Part shown: piece after piece, positions 15,309-23,369 of the stretch | Position numbering within the stretch: position 1 is the first letter of the stretch | Layout: each line of letters begins with the position of its first letter | Assembly: GCA_934667505.1 (NCBI GenBank) | Contig: CAKULY010000022.1 | Coordinates: 1-32,314 of the forward strand | Length of the DNA: 32,314 nt | Direction of reading: 5' to 3' | Origin: an uncultured Treponema sp. | GTDB taxonomy: Bacteria > Spirochaetota > Spirochaetia > Treponematales > Treponemataceae | Made by a program: the position numbers and the translations under genes | Notes under the pieces: generated by a model | What the model was told of the DNA's origin: nothing | The model's database searches: none | What the model saw: the letters and a program-made list of their open reading frames with translations, nothing else

Positions 15309-16092
15309 CCTCTCCGCTATTCAGTTCTTTTAAAATTCCATCATCAGTGCGGACAACTAAATTTGCATTTGAAGAAATATCTTCTACTGTGCAAAAGTAG
15401 TTGTTTTCGCTGTTTCCAATAATAGGACTAATTTCAATTCGGCGACCTATAAGATTAGAACGATTTTTATATTCTTCAAAGACTGATTTTTGTTCTTTTT
15501 CAAAATTATCCAATATATTGCACAGGTATAAAACGATTTTTTTAAATAAAACGATTTTTTTTTCTTCAAAAGAATTATCTTTTAAGTTATCCTGCAACAA
15601 CGAGCCTGCAAAAGTGTGCAAATCTTCAGGAATTTCAGAATTCCACAAAAGATTTATGCCAATCCCAATTATAACAGCGCCTATTTTTCCTTGTGCTTGA
15701 GAAATCAAGCCTTCCGTAAGAATTCCGCAAATTTTTTTGCCATTGCAAAAAACATCATTTACCCACTTTATGCTGCAGTCCAGGTTATAAACGTCTTTTA
15801 TAGCCTTGCAAACAGCAACCGCTGCCGACGCAGTAACACTAGCAGGAAAGCTAAAATCTCCATCCGTATAAATCAAAGAGAAATATAGACCTGTTTTTGC
15901 AGGCGAATAAAATTTGCGATTTAAACGTCCTCTTCCAGCTGTTTGCATAGCAGCAACAAGAACCGTCTTATTCAAAGGCTCAAAGTCTTTAAGTTTTTCC
16001 AAACGCCGCCGACATTCTGCGTTTGTAGAATCAATAGCATCAAAATATTCTACATTGAATCCATCAATTTTCCACAATTGATTTTTATTCAT
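15280..16092 (-). CDS. birA: Biotin--[acetyl-CoA-carboxylase] ligase
   Basis: It attaches biotin to carboxyl carrier proteins through biotinyl-5'-AMP. The 270 residues contain the catalytic core, with IDSTNAECRRRL, the adenylate loop AGRGRLNRKFYSP, IKWVNDVFCNGKKICGILTE and AVIIGIGIN. A small C-terminal SH3-like domain covers about 215-270 (IGRRIEISPI, DDGILKELNSGEVTL). No N-terminal winged helix exists, so it is a class I enzyme without repressor function. The ATG begins immediately after the stop of the tandem P-II gene, and it is the last gene of the lspA operon. There is no known functional tie to its operon mates. Confidence 0.94.
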   Translation of the reverse strand: MNKNQLWKIDGFNVEYFDAIDSTNAECRRRLEKLKDFEPLNKTVLVAAMQTAGRGRLNRKFYSPAKTGLYFSLIYTDGDFSFPASVTASAAVAVCKAIKDVYNLDCSIKWVNDVFCNGKKICGILTEGLISQAQGKIGAVIIGIGINLLWNSEIPEDLHTFAGSLLQDNLKDNSFEEKKIVLFKKIVLYLCNILDNFEKEQKSVFEEYKNRSNLIGRRIEISPIIGNSENNYFCTVEDISSNANLVVRTDDGILKELNSGEVTLHSSLFQ

Positions 16093-16743
16093 TTATTTTT
16101 TACTGCCAAGCAAGGTAAAATTTTGAGCAGGACTTTCAAATACAATTCCGCTACCAGGTTTAGCAAGACAAGTAAGATTTTTTATAGAATCCAAAACTTC
16201 TTCAGATTTTTCATTGTCCACAAGGATTATCAGCATATCTTTTTCGGGTACAATTTCCATTCCAAAAAATTTTGCATCGCCTTCTTTTGCTGTTCCTCGC
16301 GCCGCAATAATTGTTCCGCCCTGAGCTCCAGCTTTTCGTGCCGCAGCCATAGCGTCTTCTGCATAACCTTTATTTACAATAGCCGTTATCATTTTACAAG
16401 TGCTGTTCATATCGTTTTCTCCTTTTACATCAGAAAGCAAAGTGTTTGCTTGTTTTACAAAACTATACACATCAACTGAAAATAAAATTCCAAAATGTGC
16501 TTTTTTTATTTCTGTAGCATTTATTATTGATTGCCGCACAGCGTCTTCTTTTGAATCTTCTACAACAATAAAAACAATATCTTTTGAAGTATCTCCTAAT
16601 CCCAAAAGCTGAATTATGCTATTAGAAGCGGTTCCTCGCCCCATTACAATTGTTCCGCCATGCGCTCCTGCGTCTACTGCAGACGATGTTATCAATTCTC
16701 CTGAATTGTGAGGGACTATGCTTATTAAAAGTTTGAATTTCAT
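16093..16743 (-). CDS. Tandem P-II-like signalling protein (two P-II folds in one chain)
   Basis: 216 residues made of two homologous halves. Residues about 3-98 read KLLISIVPHN, then AGAHGGTIVMGRGTA and KDIVFIVVEDS. Residues about 112-212 read KMITAIVNKGYAEDAMAAAR, then KAGAQGGTIIAARGTA, MLIILVDNEKSEEVLDSI and PGSGIVFESPA. Both match the GlnB/P-II fold, whose trimers sense ATP/ADP and 2-oxoglutarate and bind partner proteins. The segment replacing the T-loop is short and lacks the canonical uridylylated Tyr. Its ATG lies directly next to the DUF1538 stop, so it very probably controls that membrane protein, as P-II proteins do for AmtB. Confidence 0.85.
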   Translation of the reverse strand: MKFKLLISIVPHNSGELITSSAVDAGAHGGTIVMGRGTASNSIIQLLGLGDTSKDIVFIVVEDSKEDAVRQSIINATEIKKAHFGILFSVDVYSFVKQANTLLSDVKGENDMNSTCKMITAIVNKGYAEDAMAAARKAGAQGGTIIAARGTAKEGDAKFFGMEIVPEKDMLIILVDNEKSEEVLDSIKNLTCLAKPGSGIVFESPAQNFTLLGSKK

Positions 16744-18258
16744 TTATTTTACCTCCGACTTTTGCTTCTTGCTTTGCTTAATTTTAAATATAATTCCCAA
16801 AACTTGAATTGTTATCAAAGGCATCATTGCTACAAGCGCAATAACTCCAAAAGGATCTGCGTTTCCAGTTCCTCCGGAGGTCGCTCCCAATGTAAAAGAA
16901 AGAACAAAGGTTGATGTCAATGGACCTGTTGCAACACCACCAGAGTCAAATGCGATTCCTGTAAACAGGTGAGGGCAAAATATCATTAGCGAAAGCGCAA
17001 TTATATATCCAGGAATAAGAATATACCTCAAATTAAAGCCAGACACCGCTCGCCACAGCGCAAGCCCAATTGCAACGGAAGCTCCCATCGCCAAAAAGAA
17101 TAGCAAGACTTTTCGCTTAATAGTACCGCCGGAAACTGATTCAACTTGCTCTGTAAGAACCCAAACGGCAGGTTCTGCGCAAACAATTATTGCGCCTATT
17201 ATAAGCCCCACTAAAATTAAAAGGGCAAACCAAATTCCGCCGAACTCAAGGGCTTTAGAACCCAGTTGTTCGCCCAATGCTTGGCCTGCCTGCATAAAAC
17301 CGCCATTAACGCCAACCAAAAATATTGTAAGACCCACAAAGCTGTAAACAAAACCGATTAACATTCTGACAACCTGACGTGCAGACATCTTAAAAAGAAA
17401 CAACTGAAAAACAACAAACAAAAATAGAATTGGCAAAATTGAAAGAGTTGCTTCTTTTAATGTGCTCAAAGTCTTCATTCCAAAAGGTTCAAAAATCTGC
17501 GCAAGGATTCCGCCACTGATTGAATTTTGCGCAACTTCAGCTGCTTCTGCGACTTGAACGGCATTTGTCATCGCGCCAGAATATTTCAAAAACAGAGAAT
17601 AAATTAAAACCGCAAGAACAGGGCCTACGGAGGTAACGCCCGTTAAACCAAAACTGTCTTTATCACCAGAACGAACAGACGAAACGCCTAATCCAAGAGC
17701 AAGAATAAAAGGAACTGTCATAGGACCTGTTGTTGCTCCTCCAGAATCAAACGCGATTCCTATAAATTCAGTTGACGCAAAAATAGACACTCCAAAAACA
17801 ATGATATACGAAACGAGCAGTGTTATTTTAAGTGAAAAATGTACAACGGAGCGAAGAAGCCCCAGCATAAGAAAAAGACCTACGCCTGCACCTATTATAA
17901 AAACAAAAGCGTTTTTATGAAGGTATGAAAAAACGCCTTTTACCTGGTCTCCAAAAACTTGAATATCAGGTTCTGCGACTGTTACTAAAAATCCTATTAA
18001 AAAAGCAGAAACCATTAAAAGAGGAAGACTTCGTTTTTTTGTAAGTTCCGCCCCGCAGCGTTCTCCCATAGGATGAATTCCTAAATCCACACCTAAAAGA
18101 AAAATTGTAAGCCCTAAAATCAACAAAATTCCGCCAATTACAAAACGAACCAGTAAAAGTTTGTCTAACGGAACAACTGTAAATCCTAGCAGCAAAACTA
18201 TAAGCATTATAGGAATTACAGAAACAGCAGTTTCTTTAAACTTGCTTAGAATATTCAC
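16744..18258 (-). CDS. DUF1538 integral membrane protein, internally duplicated
   Basis: 504 residues, roughly 12 membrane segments, starting at the GTG at 18258 behind AGAGAGG. It consists of two repeats. Each has an AEP-containing re-entrant-like motif (VTVAEPDIQVFGDQV and IIVCAEPAVWVLTEQV) and a Gly/Ser-rich motif (FIGIAFDSGGATTGPMTVPF and FTGIAFDSGGVATGPLTSTF). Such inverted or tandem duplications are typical of secondary transporters. The family's substrate is unknown. It lies 12 bases after luxS and is followed without a gap by the P-II gene, as often seen for this family. Transport linked to AI-2, homocysteine or an ion is open. Confidence 0.85.
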   Translation of the reverse strand: MNILSKFKETAVSVIPIMLIVLLLGFTVVPLDKLLLVRFVIGGILLILGLTIFLLGVDLGIHPMGERCGAELTKKRSLPLLMVSAFLIGFLVTVAEPDIQVFGDQVKGVFSYLHKNAFVFIIGAGVGLFLMLGLLRSVVHFSLKITLLVSYIIVFGVSIFASTEFIGIAFDSGGATTGPMTVPFILALGLGVSSVRSGDKDSFGLTGVTSVGPVLAVLIYSLFLKYSGAMTNAVQVAEAAEVAQNSISGGILAQIFEPFGMKTLSTLKEATLSILPILFLFVVFQLFLFKMSARQVVRMLIGFVYSFVGLTIFLVGVNGGFMQAGQALGEQLGSKALEFGGIWFALLILVGLIIGAIIVCAEPAVWVLTEQVESVSGGTIKRKVLLFFLAMGASVAIGLALWRAVSGFNLRYILIPGYIIALSLMIFCPHLFTGIAFDSGGVATGPLTSTFVLSFTLGATSGGTGNADPFGVIALVAMMPLITIQVLGIIFKIKQSKKQKSEVK

Positions 18259-18270
18259 CTAAATACCTCT

Positions 18271-18750
18271 CTATTTATAACAATTCCAACCTTCAGATTC
18301 TATTCCCTGTACCCACAAAGCAGCATACTTTTTTGCTCCTTCAAGGTCATGGTCTTTATAGTTTCCACATTCTTTTTCTGTAGCTGCAGGAATAGGCTTG
18401 TCCCAAGCAGCAACCTTTTTTAGCACGTTCAAAAGATGTTCTGCAATAAAATCTTCATCGACATCTCCAAAAACTGTAAAATAAAATCCAGTTCTGCAGC
18501 CCATAGGAGAAAAATCTATTACTCCATCAATTTCATCGCGAATATATTCTGCGACCAGATGTTCCAAAGTGTGAATTGCTCCAGTCGTCATGAATTCTTT
18601 ATTCGGCTGAGTAAAACGAATATCAAACTTTGAGACAACATCGCCATTTTTTCCAGTTTTTTTAGAAGCCAGCCTAACAAAAGGAGCCTTTACCTTTGTA
18701 TGGTCGAGATTAAAACTGTCTACTTTGTAATTTCCTTGTGAATGTTCCAT
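18271..18750 (-). CDS. luxS: S-ribosylhomocysteine lyase, AI-2 synthase
   Basis: LuxS splits S-ribosylhomocysteine into homocysteine and DPD, the precursor of the AI-2 signal. The 159-residue length is normal. The start is the ATG at 18750, preceded by AGGAGG. The metal ligands are seen in HTLEHL and in the Cys of KECGNYKDHDL, and the catalytic Cys in SPMGCRTGFY. It follows mtnN by 59 bases, and the two enzymes catalyse consecutive steps. DUF1538 follows after 12 bases. Confidence 0.96.
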   Translation of the reverse strand: MEHSQGNYKVDSFNLDHTKVKAPFVRLASKKTGKNGDVVSKFDIRFTQPNKEFMTTGAIHTLEHLVAEYIRDEIDGVIDFSPMGCRTGFYFTVFGDVDEDFIAEHLLNVLKKVAAWDKPIPAATEKECGNYKDHDLEGAKKYAALWVQGIESEGWNCYK

Positions 18751-18809
18751 AATTCCTCCTATAAAAACAGACGTCATTTCCAGCTGTTTTTATCTTACAG
18801 TCCTTTAGT

Positions 18810-19535
18810 TTATAAACATGTGCTAAACTCACTAAGTATTTGCAATACAACTTTAGCACTTTCTTGCGCCGCAACAGCTTCATTAAAGGAATAAGTTGTT
18901 TCAACGCTTTCATCTGCCATATCAGAAATGCATCGCAAAATTATATACGGTATTTTATTTAAAAAACACGCATGAGCAACTGCGGCGCCTTCCATTTCCA
19001 CGCAAAGTGGCGAACAGATTTCTTTTATATGCTCTTTTTTTTCTTTGTCTGCAATAAACTGGTCGCCAGTAGCAACTCTTCCTGCAAGAATTTTTCTGCC
19101 TTCAACAGAATTTGTTTTTTCAAAAGCAAGCTTTGCCATTTGTATAAGTTTTTCGTCGGCTTTAAACTCGCTTACTTTCATTCCCGGAATTTGAGTAGGT
19201 TTATATCCAAACAAAACTGCATCCATATCATGATAAACTGCATCTGTTGAAACAACCATATCAAAAATTTTCAAATTACCGCCCAAAGCACCTGCAATTC
19301 CTGTGTTTATAATGTGGGTCGCTCCAAACTGAAGGATTAACCTTTGCGCACAAAGCGCAGCATTTACTTTTCCTATTCCGCTTTTAACAACAATAACTTC
19401 TGTGCCGTTTATAATACCTTTATAAAAAACTAATTCTCCAGAATAAAAATCTTCAACCGTTCCAGAAGCTTTCATTTTTTCTATTAAGATAGAAACCTCT
19501 TCTTCCATTGCGCCAATAATTCCAATTTTCGCCAT
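18810..19535 (-). CDS. mtnN: 5'-methylthioadenosine/S-adenosylhomocysteine nucleosidase
   Basis: It removes adenine from MTA and SAH, giving S-ribosylhomocysteine for LuxS. 241 residues with MAKIGIIGAMEEEV (substrate Glu), VVKSGIGKVNAAL, IINTGIAGAL, GDQFIAD, CVEMEGAAVAHAC and the catalytic Asp in ISDMADE. The ribosome-binding site AAGGA is rather distant (about 11 bases). It is second in the operon, 36 bases after lspA. The C-terminus is of normal length. Confidence 0.96.
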   Translation of the reverse strand: MAKIGIIGAMEEEVSILIEKMKASGTVEDFYSGELVFYKGIINGTEVIVVKSGIGKVNAALCAQRLILQFGATHIINTGIAGALGGNLKIFDMVVSTDAVYHDMDAVLFGYKPTQIPGMKVSEFKADEKLIQMAKLAFEKTNSVEGRKILAGRVATGDQFIADKEKKEHIKEICSPLCVEMEGAAVAHACFLNKIPYIILRCISDMADESVETTYSFNEAVAAQESAKVVLQILSEFSTCL

Positions 19536-19571
19536 ATAATTACAAATCCTTTAAAATTGCTATTTTAAAAA

Positions 19572-20090
19572 TTACGAAGTTTTCTTTTCTCGCAAAGTTA
19601 CCACAATAAAAGAAATTAAAAGCATAATTCCACAAACGACTACAGCCGCATCTGCAACATTAAAAGTAGGCCAACGTTCCATGCCAAAAATTCCAAAAAA
19701 CTTTACATCTATAAAATCAACTACGCCTTCTGCTCTAAAAAAGCGATCGATTATATTTCCAATTCCGCCCCCAATAATTCCGCAAATTGCCCAACGCTGA
19801 AGATTTGTAAAAGTCTTATTTCTAAAATAAACAATTACTACCAAAGTCATAACAACTAAAGGAACAATTCCAAAACAAAGGCGACGAATAACTAAAGGCC
19901 ACGAATAACCTATGCTAAATGCCACACCTGTATTTGCCACATGAACAATTCTTACAAGTCCATTAAAAAATGAATATCCTATCGTGTTTAATGGAATAGT
20001 ATTTACAATCATTGCTTTTGTTATTTGGTCTGCAAGGATAACAATTCCTGAAAGAATAAACGGTATCCAATATTTTTTGTCGTATTTCAT
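19572..20090 (-). CDS. lspA: Lipoprotein signal peptidase (signal peptidase II)
   Basis: Membrane aspartyl protease that cleaves prolipoprotein signal peptides just before the lipidated Cys, and so would process the several lipoproteins in this window. 172 residues with four membrane segments. Conserved blocks are ILADQITKAMI, HVANTGVAFSI, the first catalytic Asp in GGGIGNIIDRF and the second in FNVADAAVV. It is the first gene of the six-gene operon. AGGA precedes the ATG by eight bases. Its upstream region is occupied by the 204-bp palindromic repeat, which starts 14 bases before the ATG, so the promoter must lie inside or beyond that element. Confidence 0.95.
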   Translation of the reverse strand: MKYDKKYWIPFILSGIVILADQITKAMIVNTIPLNTIGYSFFNGLVRIVHVANTGVAFSIGYSWPLVIRRLCFGIVPLVVMTLVVIVYFRNKTFTNLQRWAICGIIGGGIGNIIDRFFRAEGVVDFIDVKFFGIFGMERWPTFNVADAAVVVCGIMLLISFIVVTLREKKTS

Positions 20091-20104
20091 AAAATTTTCC
20101 TATT

Positions 20105-20308
20105 TAGCCCGAATGTCGAGTTTTTTATACAGTTCGAAAAATGCTTTCAGCGAATTTACAATTTGCTGCAGATGATTGTGCTCGCACTTCGTTTGAATTG
20201 GTTTGGGTTGCTGTGCAACCTTTGCTGTTCTTATCGCACAAAATCTTCACAAATTGTAAATTCGCTTACGCTTTTATTCATTTTCCTAAAAACTCGGCAT
20301 TTGGACTA
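20105..20308 (+). repeat. 204-bp palindromic repeat, copy 1
   Basis: Ends TAGCCCGAATGTCGAG (20105-20120) and CTCGGCATTTGGACTA (20293-20308) are inverted repeats with three mismatches. Inner arms GCGAATTTACAATTTG and CAAATTGTAAATTCGC are perfect complements. The centre holds the small GTTGC-TGT-GCAAC hairpin. It aligns almost end to end with the reverse complement of 23160-23363. There is no ORF. Confidence 0.88.
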
Positions 20309-20323
20309 TTTAAATAAAATTTA

Positions 20324-21091
20324 TTAAAGTCCGGTTGGAATATCAATAAAAACTGTTTCCAATCCAAGTTCTTTTTCTACTTTTTGCCTAACTAAATTTA
20401 TTCCTACTGTTTCTGTTTGGTAATGCCCAGCAGCAATAACATTTATTTCGTTTTCTTTTATATAATGAAAAAGTTGATGTTCTACTTCTCCTGTTATAAA
20501 AGCATCAAGACCAGCTTCAACTGCTTGAATATAATCTTCTCCTCCTCCGCCAGAAATTATTCCAACGGTTTCTATTTGTTTTTTTCCAAAAGGAAGAACA
20601 ATATTCGCTTTTTCACCTGGCAAAAGAACTTTTTTTTCTAATTCCTGTATTGAAAGAGTCTCTTTTAGCCGCCCTTTTACACCTGTGCTCATGCCTTTCC
20701 AAGTACCAAAACTTTGAACATCTTTTAAGCCAAGTCTTTTAGCCAAGCCGTAATTATTTCCATAAGGATTATTCGCATCTAAAGGAATATGGCACGCATA
20801 CAGCGCAAGATTATTGTTCAAAAACGCAGAATATCTCTTATACGTATGACCGACTATAGGATCGCAACCGCCCCAAAAAAGTCCGTGATGCACAAAAAGA
20901 AGGTCCGCGCCAGCACTTGCAGCTTCTAAGGCAGACTGTTCGCAAGCATCGACTGCAAACGCTATTTTTTTAATCTGCTTTGAATCCGGCTGACTATTTT
21001 GTATTTGAATTCCATTTTTTGATGGATCGGCCGAATATTCTTCAATTTTCAAAAACTCTCTGAAATAAATATCTAGTTCGTTTAATGTCAT
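20324..21091 (-). CDS. Nif3/YqfO-family dinuclear metal-centre protein
   Basis: 255 residues of the Nif3-like family (PF01784), which form hexameric rings with two metal ions per subunit; the enzymatic role is still debated. Metal-ligand motifs are seen: FVHHGLFWGG (residues about 66-75), the ACHIPLDANNPYGNN block and the C-terminal HYQTETVG. ITGEVEHQLFHY is also typical. Length fits the short form without the inserted YqfO middle domain. The ATG has GGGAG six bases upstream. It lies 56 bases after the membrane-protein gene, probably in the same transcript. Confidence 0.92.
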   Translation of the reverse strand: MTLNELDIYFREFLKIEEYSADPSKNGIQIQNSQPDSKQIKKIAFAVDACEQSALEAASAGADLLFVHHGLFWGGCDPIVGHTYKRYSAFLNNNLALYACHIPLDANNPYGNNYGLAKRLGLKDVQSFGTWKGMSTGVKGRLKETLSIQELEKKVLLPGEKANIVLPFGKKQIETVGIISGGGGEDYIQAVEAGLDAFITGEVEHQLFHYIKENEINVIAAGHYQTETVGINLVRQKVEKELGLETVFIDIPTGL

Positions 21092-21147
21092 AATTACTCC
21101 CGATGATAAGAAAGATAAAAACTAACAGCATTCCGGCTACTTTTATC

Positions 21148-22191
21148 TTACCTTGTTTTATCTTCAATGATTCTTGCTGTTTCGTTGGCAATAAAAGTTG
21201 CAGCGCTAAACTTTGAATCCCTTTTTAAGCCTAAATAAAATGCCACAAAAGGATTTGTCTGTTCTATAAATCCATAGCCTTGTGTTTTATACTCTGGAAA
21301 ATCACAGAGATTTATAATTCCTGCAACTTTTTTTGAATTTAATTTGTAAAAATCTTGAACAGCAATTTCTGACATCCAATCGCTGACTATAAAAATTGGA
21401 TTTTGAGTCGATTCGTCTTCACCGTAAACAAAATTAAAAACTGCATTACATTCAATCCCTGAATTATAAGTGAAAAATTCTTTTTCGGATTCAAAATTTT
21501 CTTTTTCAAAAAGACTTTTACAGATGAAAAAAGTTTTTCTTAAAAAGCGTAAGTCACCAACAGAATGAAGCCATTTTAAGTCTTTAGAATAAAAATCTGC
21601 AGAATAAACTGTATAGCCTTTTCGCGTAAGATTCAAAATATATGGCTCATAATTAAAAGTATCTGCTCTTTTGTCGGAAATTAAAATTATTCTTTCAGGC
21701 TTTGCAATTTCTTTGTTTTCTGGTTCAAAAATGTTTATTTCTCCACAAGACTTTTCAAAATATCTTGCACGCTCAATTCCTTTAACCAAACTTCCTGCGA
21801 CACGAACCTTCTGCTCTTTTGATTTAAAAGAGGAAGGCAATATTCTAACTGGCATAAAAATAAAGATAAAAACAATTTCTGTAATCGAAAGAAGCAAAAC
21901 GAATATCGCGCCAAGTTTAAAAGCAACGCTGTAGTAATCGATATAAAGTCCAGAAGCAAATCTAAGCAAAGCTCTAAAATTTATAATAAAGTCGAATAAT
22001 GAAATTACAAACAAAGCAGCAGAAAAAACATCTAATCCCCAAGCGAATATTTGCAAAAGGCACAGGCAAAAACTTATTGGAGCTAGAATTGTAAGATTAT
22101 CAACTTTTCCATATAAAAGAAAAAAAATTCGGACACAATTCAGCACTATTAAAAATAAAATCAATAATTCGCCAAAAACAGATATTCCCAT
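21148..22191 (-). CDS. Unrecognised membrane protein with alpha/beta-type C-terminal domain
   Basis: I do not recognise this 347-residue protein. Four hydrophobic segments (for example FGELLILFLIVLNCVRIFFL and FVLLLSITEIVFIFIFM) occupy residues about 1-125. The soluble C-terminal region, about 160-347, alternates strands and helices (RIILISDKRADTFNYEPYIL, GYTVYSADFYSKDLKW, IFIVSDWMSEIAVQDFY). This suggests a Rossmann or degenerate alpha/beta-hydrolase fold, but no GxSxG nucleophile motif is present. No Shine-Dalgarno precedes the ATG. TAAAAT lies exactly six bases upstream, with TTGAAG 17 bp before that. Confidence 0.75.
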   Translation of the reverse strand: MGISVFGELLILFLIVLNCVRIFFLLYGKVDNLTILAPISFCLCLLQIFAWGLDVFSAALFVISLFDFIINFRALLRFASGLYIDYYSVAFKLGAIFVLLLSITEIVFIFIFMPVRILPSSFKSKEQKVRVAGSLVKGIERARYFEKSCGEINIFEPENKEIAKPERIILISDKRADTFNYEPYILNLTRKGYTVYSADFYSKDLKWLHSVGDLRFLRKTFFICKSLFEKENFESEKEFFTYNSGIECNAVFNFVYGEDESTQNPIFIVSDWMSEIAVQDFYKLNSKKVAGIINLCDFPEYKTQGYGFIEQTNPFVAFYLGLKRDSKFSAATFIANETARIIEDKTR

Positions 22192-22197
22192 GCATTA

Positions 22198-22226
22198 ATT
22201 TTACTTTAAAACTGCGTTATCTTCAA
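22198..22226 (-). promoter_or_regulatory. Promoter of the membrane-protein gene
   Basis: Minus-strand -35 TTGAAG (22226-22221), 17-bp spacer, -10 TAAAAT (22203-22198), then six bases to the ATG at 22191. It predicts a leaderless transcript. Confidence 0.5.
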
Positions 22227-22279
22227 TAATTCGAATAAGATTACACGCTTATATTGAACGCATTGTGCAAAATGTTGAA

Positions 22280-22295
22280 CTCGAAGTTTGGCCTA
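22280..22295. repeat. Solo end of the palindromic repeat
   Basis: CTCGAAGTTTGGCCTA matches the terminal inverted repeat of the 204-bp family. The matching second end is not visible nearby, so this is a decayed or deleted copy. Confidence 0.5.
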
Positions 22296-22313
22296 ATAAG
22301 ATAGCATAGCCAC

Positions 22314-23123
22314 TTACGCAATTTTTTCTGGCTTTCTGGTAAAAAGGATTCTAAGATTGAGCTTTACGTAGCAGCATATTTCGCGGCAATAAGTATTAAG
22401 TCTAAACAAAATTGGAGTTTTAGCGGCGACGCCATAAACATCTGAAAACCCCATTCGTTTTGCAAGCCTTTCTGCCCGCGCAAGATGAAAATCATTTGTA
22501 ACTACTGCGACTGGCGAATTTAATATCTGACTAACAGAAACACCTTCGTGCTGGGCTAAAATTTGCGCAGAATACAAAAAGTTTTGAATCGTATCTTTTG
22601 ATTTATCTTCTGCAAGAACCAAATCTTCAGGAATTCCTTGAGCGACTAATGCGGGTTTCAGAACATCGCTTTCAGGACACGGAGAAAAAGGTCCTTTTCC
22701 TCCAGTTACCACCGCAATCACATCTGGCTGATTTTTAATATAATCTGCCGCAACAGAAATTCTTTCTTTTATTGAATCTGTAAGTTCAGCGTCTTTTGTT
22801 ATTCCTCCGCCCAAGACAATAACGTATTTTACTTTTTCACTGCCGTTTGCTAAACGAGGATTTGCAATTACAATAAAATTGCCTAAGGCTACTGCGCAAA
22901 AAAAAGTTAAAATCGCCGCAAAAACAATTTTTTGATTTCTTTTAAGCCGTTTTAAAAGTCCTTTTGAGCTTGCAAATCCTAAAAAAATAAATGCAACGGA
23001 AAGCAAGAACCAAACAAAACTGAAGTTAAATATTGTTCCAAAAAAAGTTCCGGGACTTGCTATTTGAAGAGCAACAAAATATGCATTAAAGATAAATGCT
23101 AATATCCAATAAAAATATTTCAT
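22314..23123 (-). CDS. DUF218/YdcF-family membrane protein
   Basis: 269 residues. Three N-terminal membrane segments (about 1-90) precede a DUF218 domain like those of ElyC, SanA and YdcF, some of which act in envelope integrity. Marks are YVIVLGGGITKDAELTDSIK, VIAVVTGGKGP, ESDVLKPALVAQGIPEDLVL, EDKSKDTIQNFLYS and VTNDFHLARAERLAKRMGF. AAGGA stands eight bases before the ATG. It is flanked by repeat-family sequence on both sides. Confidence 0.9.
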   Translation of the reverse strand: MKYFYWILAFIFNAYFVALQIASPGTFFGTIFNFSFVWFLLSVAFIFLGFASSKGLLKRLKRNQKIVFAAILTFFCAVALGNFIVIANPRLANGSEKVKYVIVLGGGITKDAELTDSIKERISVAADYIKNQPDVIAVVTGGKGPFSPCPESDVLKPALVAQGIPEDLVLAEDKSKDTIQNFLYSAQILAQHEGVSVSQILNSPVAVVTNDFHLARAERLAKRMGFSDVYGVAAKTPILFRLNTYCREICCYVKLNLRILFTRKPEKIA

Positions 23124-23159
23124 TTAAAAATCCTTTATTTAAGTTCCGCTTTTACCCAA

Positions 23160-23363
23160 TAGTCAAAACTTCAAGTTTTTTGAAAAATAAACAAAAGCGT
23201 AAACGAAGTTACAATTTGTGAAGATTTTGTGCGATAAGAACAACTAAGGTTGCGTAGCAACCCAAATCAATGCAAACGAAGTGCGAGTACAACCATCTGA
23301 ACAAATTGTAAATTCGTTGAAAGCGTTTTTTTCATAATTTATAAAAACTCGAAATCTAGACTA
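23160..23363 (-). repeat. 204-bp palindromic repeat, copy 2
   Basis: Inverted copy, exactly the same length as copy 1. Ends are TAGTCAAAACTTCAAG (23160-23175) and CTCGAAATCTAGACTA (23348-23363). The central block with TTGTGCGATAAGAACA and the GGTTGC-GTA-GCAACC hairpin is conserved. One base pair of the inner stem differs from copy 1 by a compensatory G-C to A-T change, so the structure may be under selection. Confidence 0.88.
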
Positions 23364-23369
23364 ATAAGT

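Noticed and set aside
20091..20323. SAM or other known riboswitch upstream of lspA-mtnN-luxS
   Set aside because: The structured region there is the 204-bp repeat, which recurs before unrelated genes and at the window end, and matches no riboswitch consensus I know.
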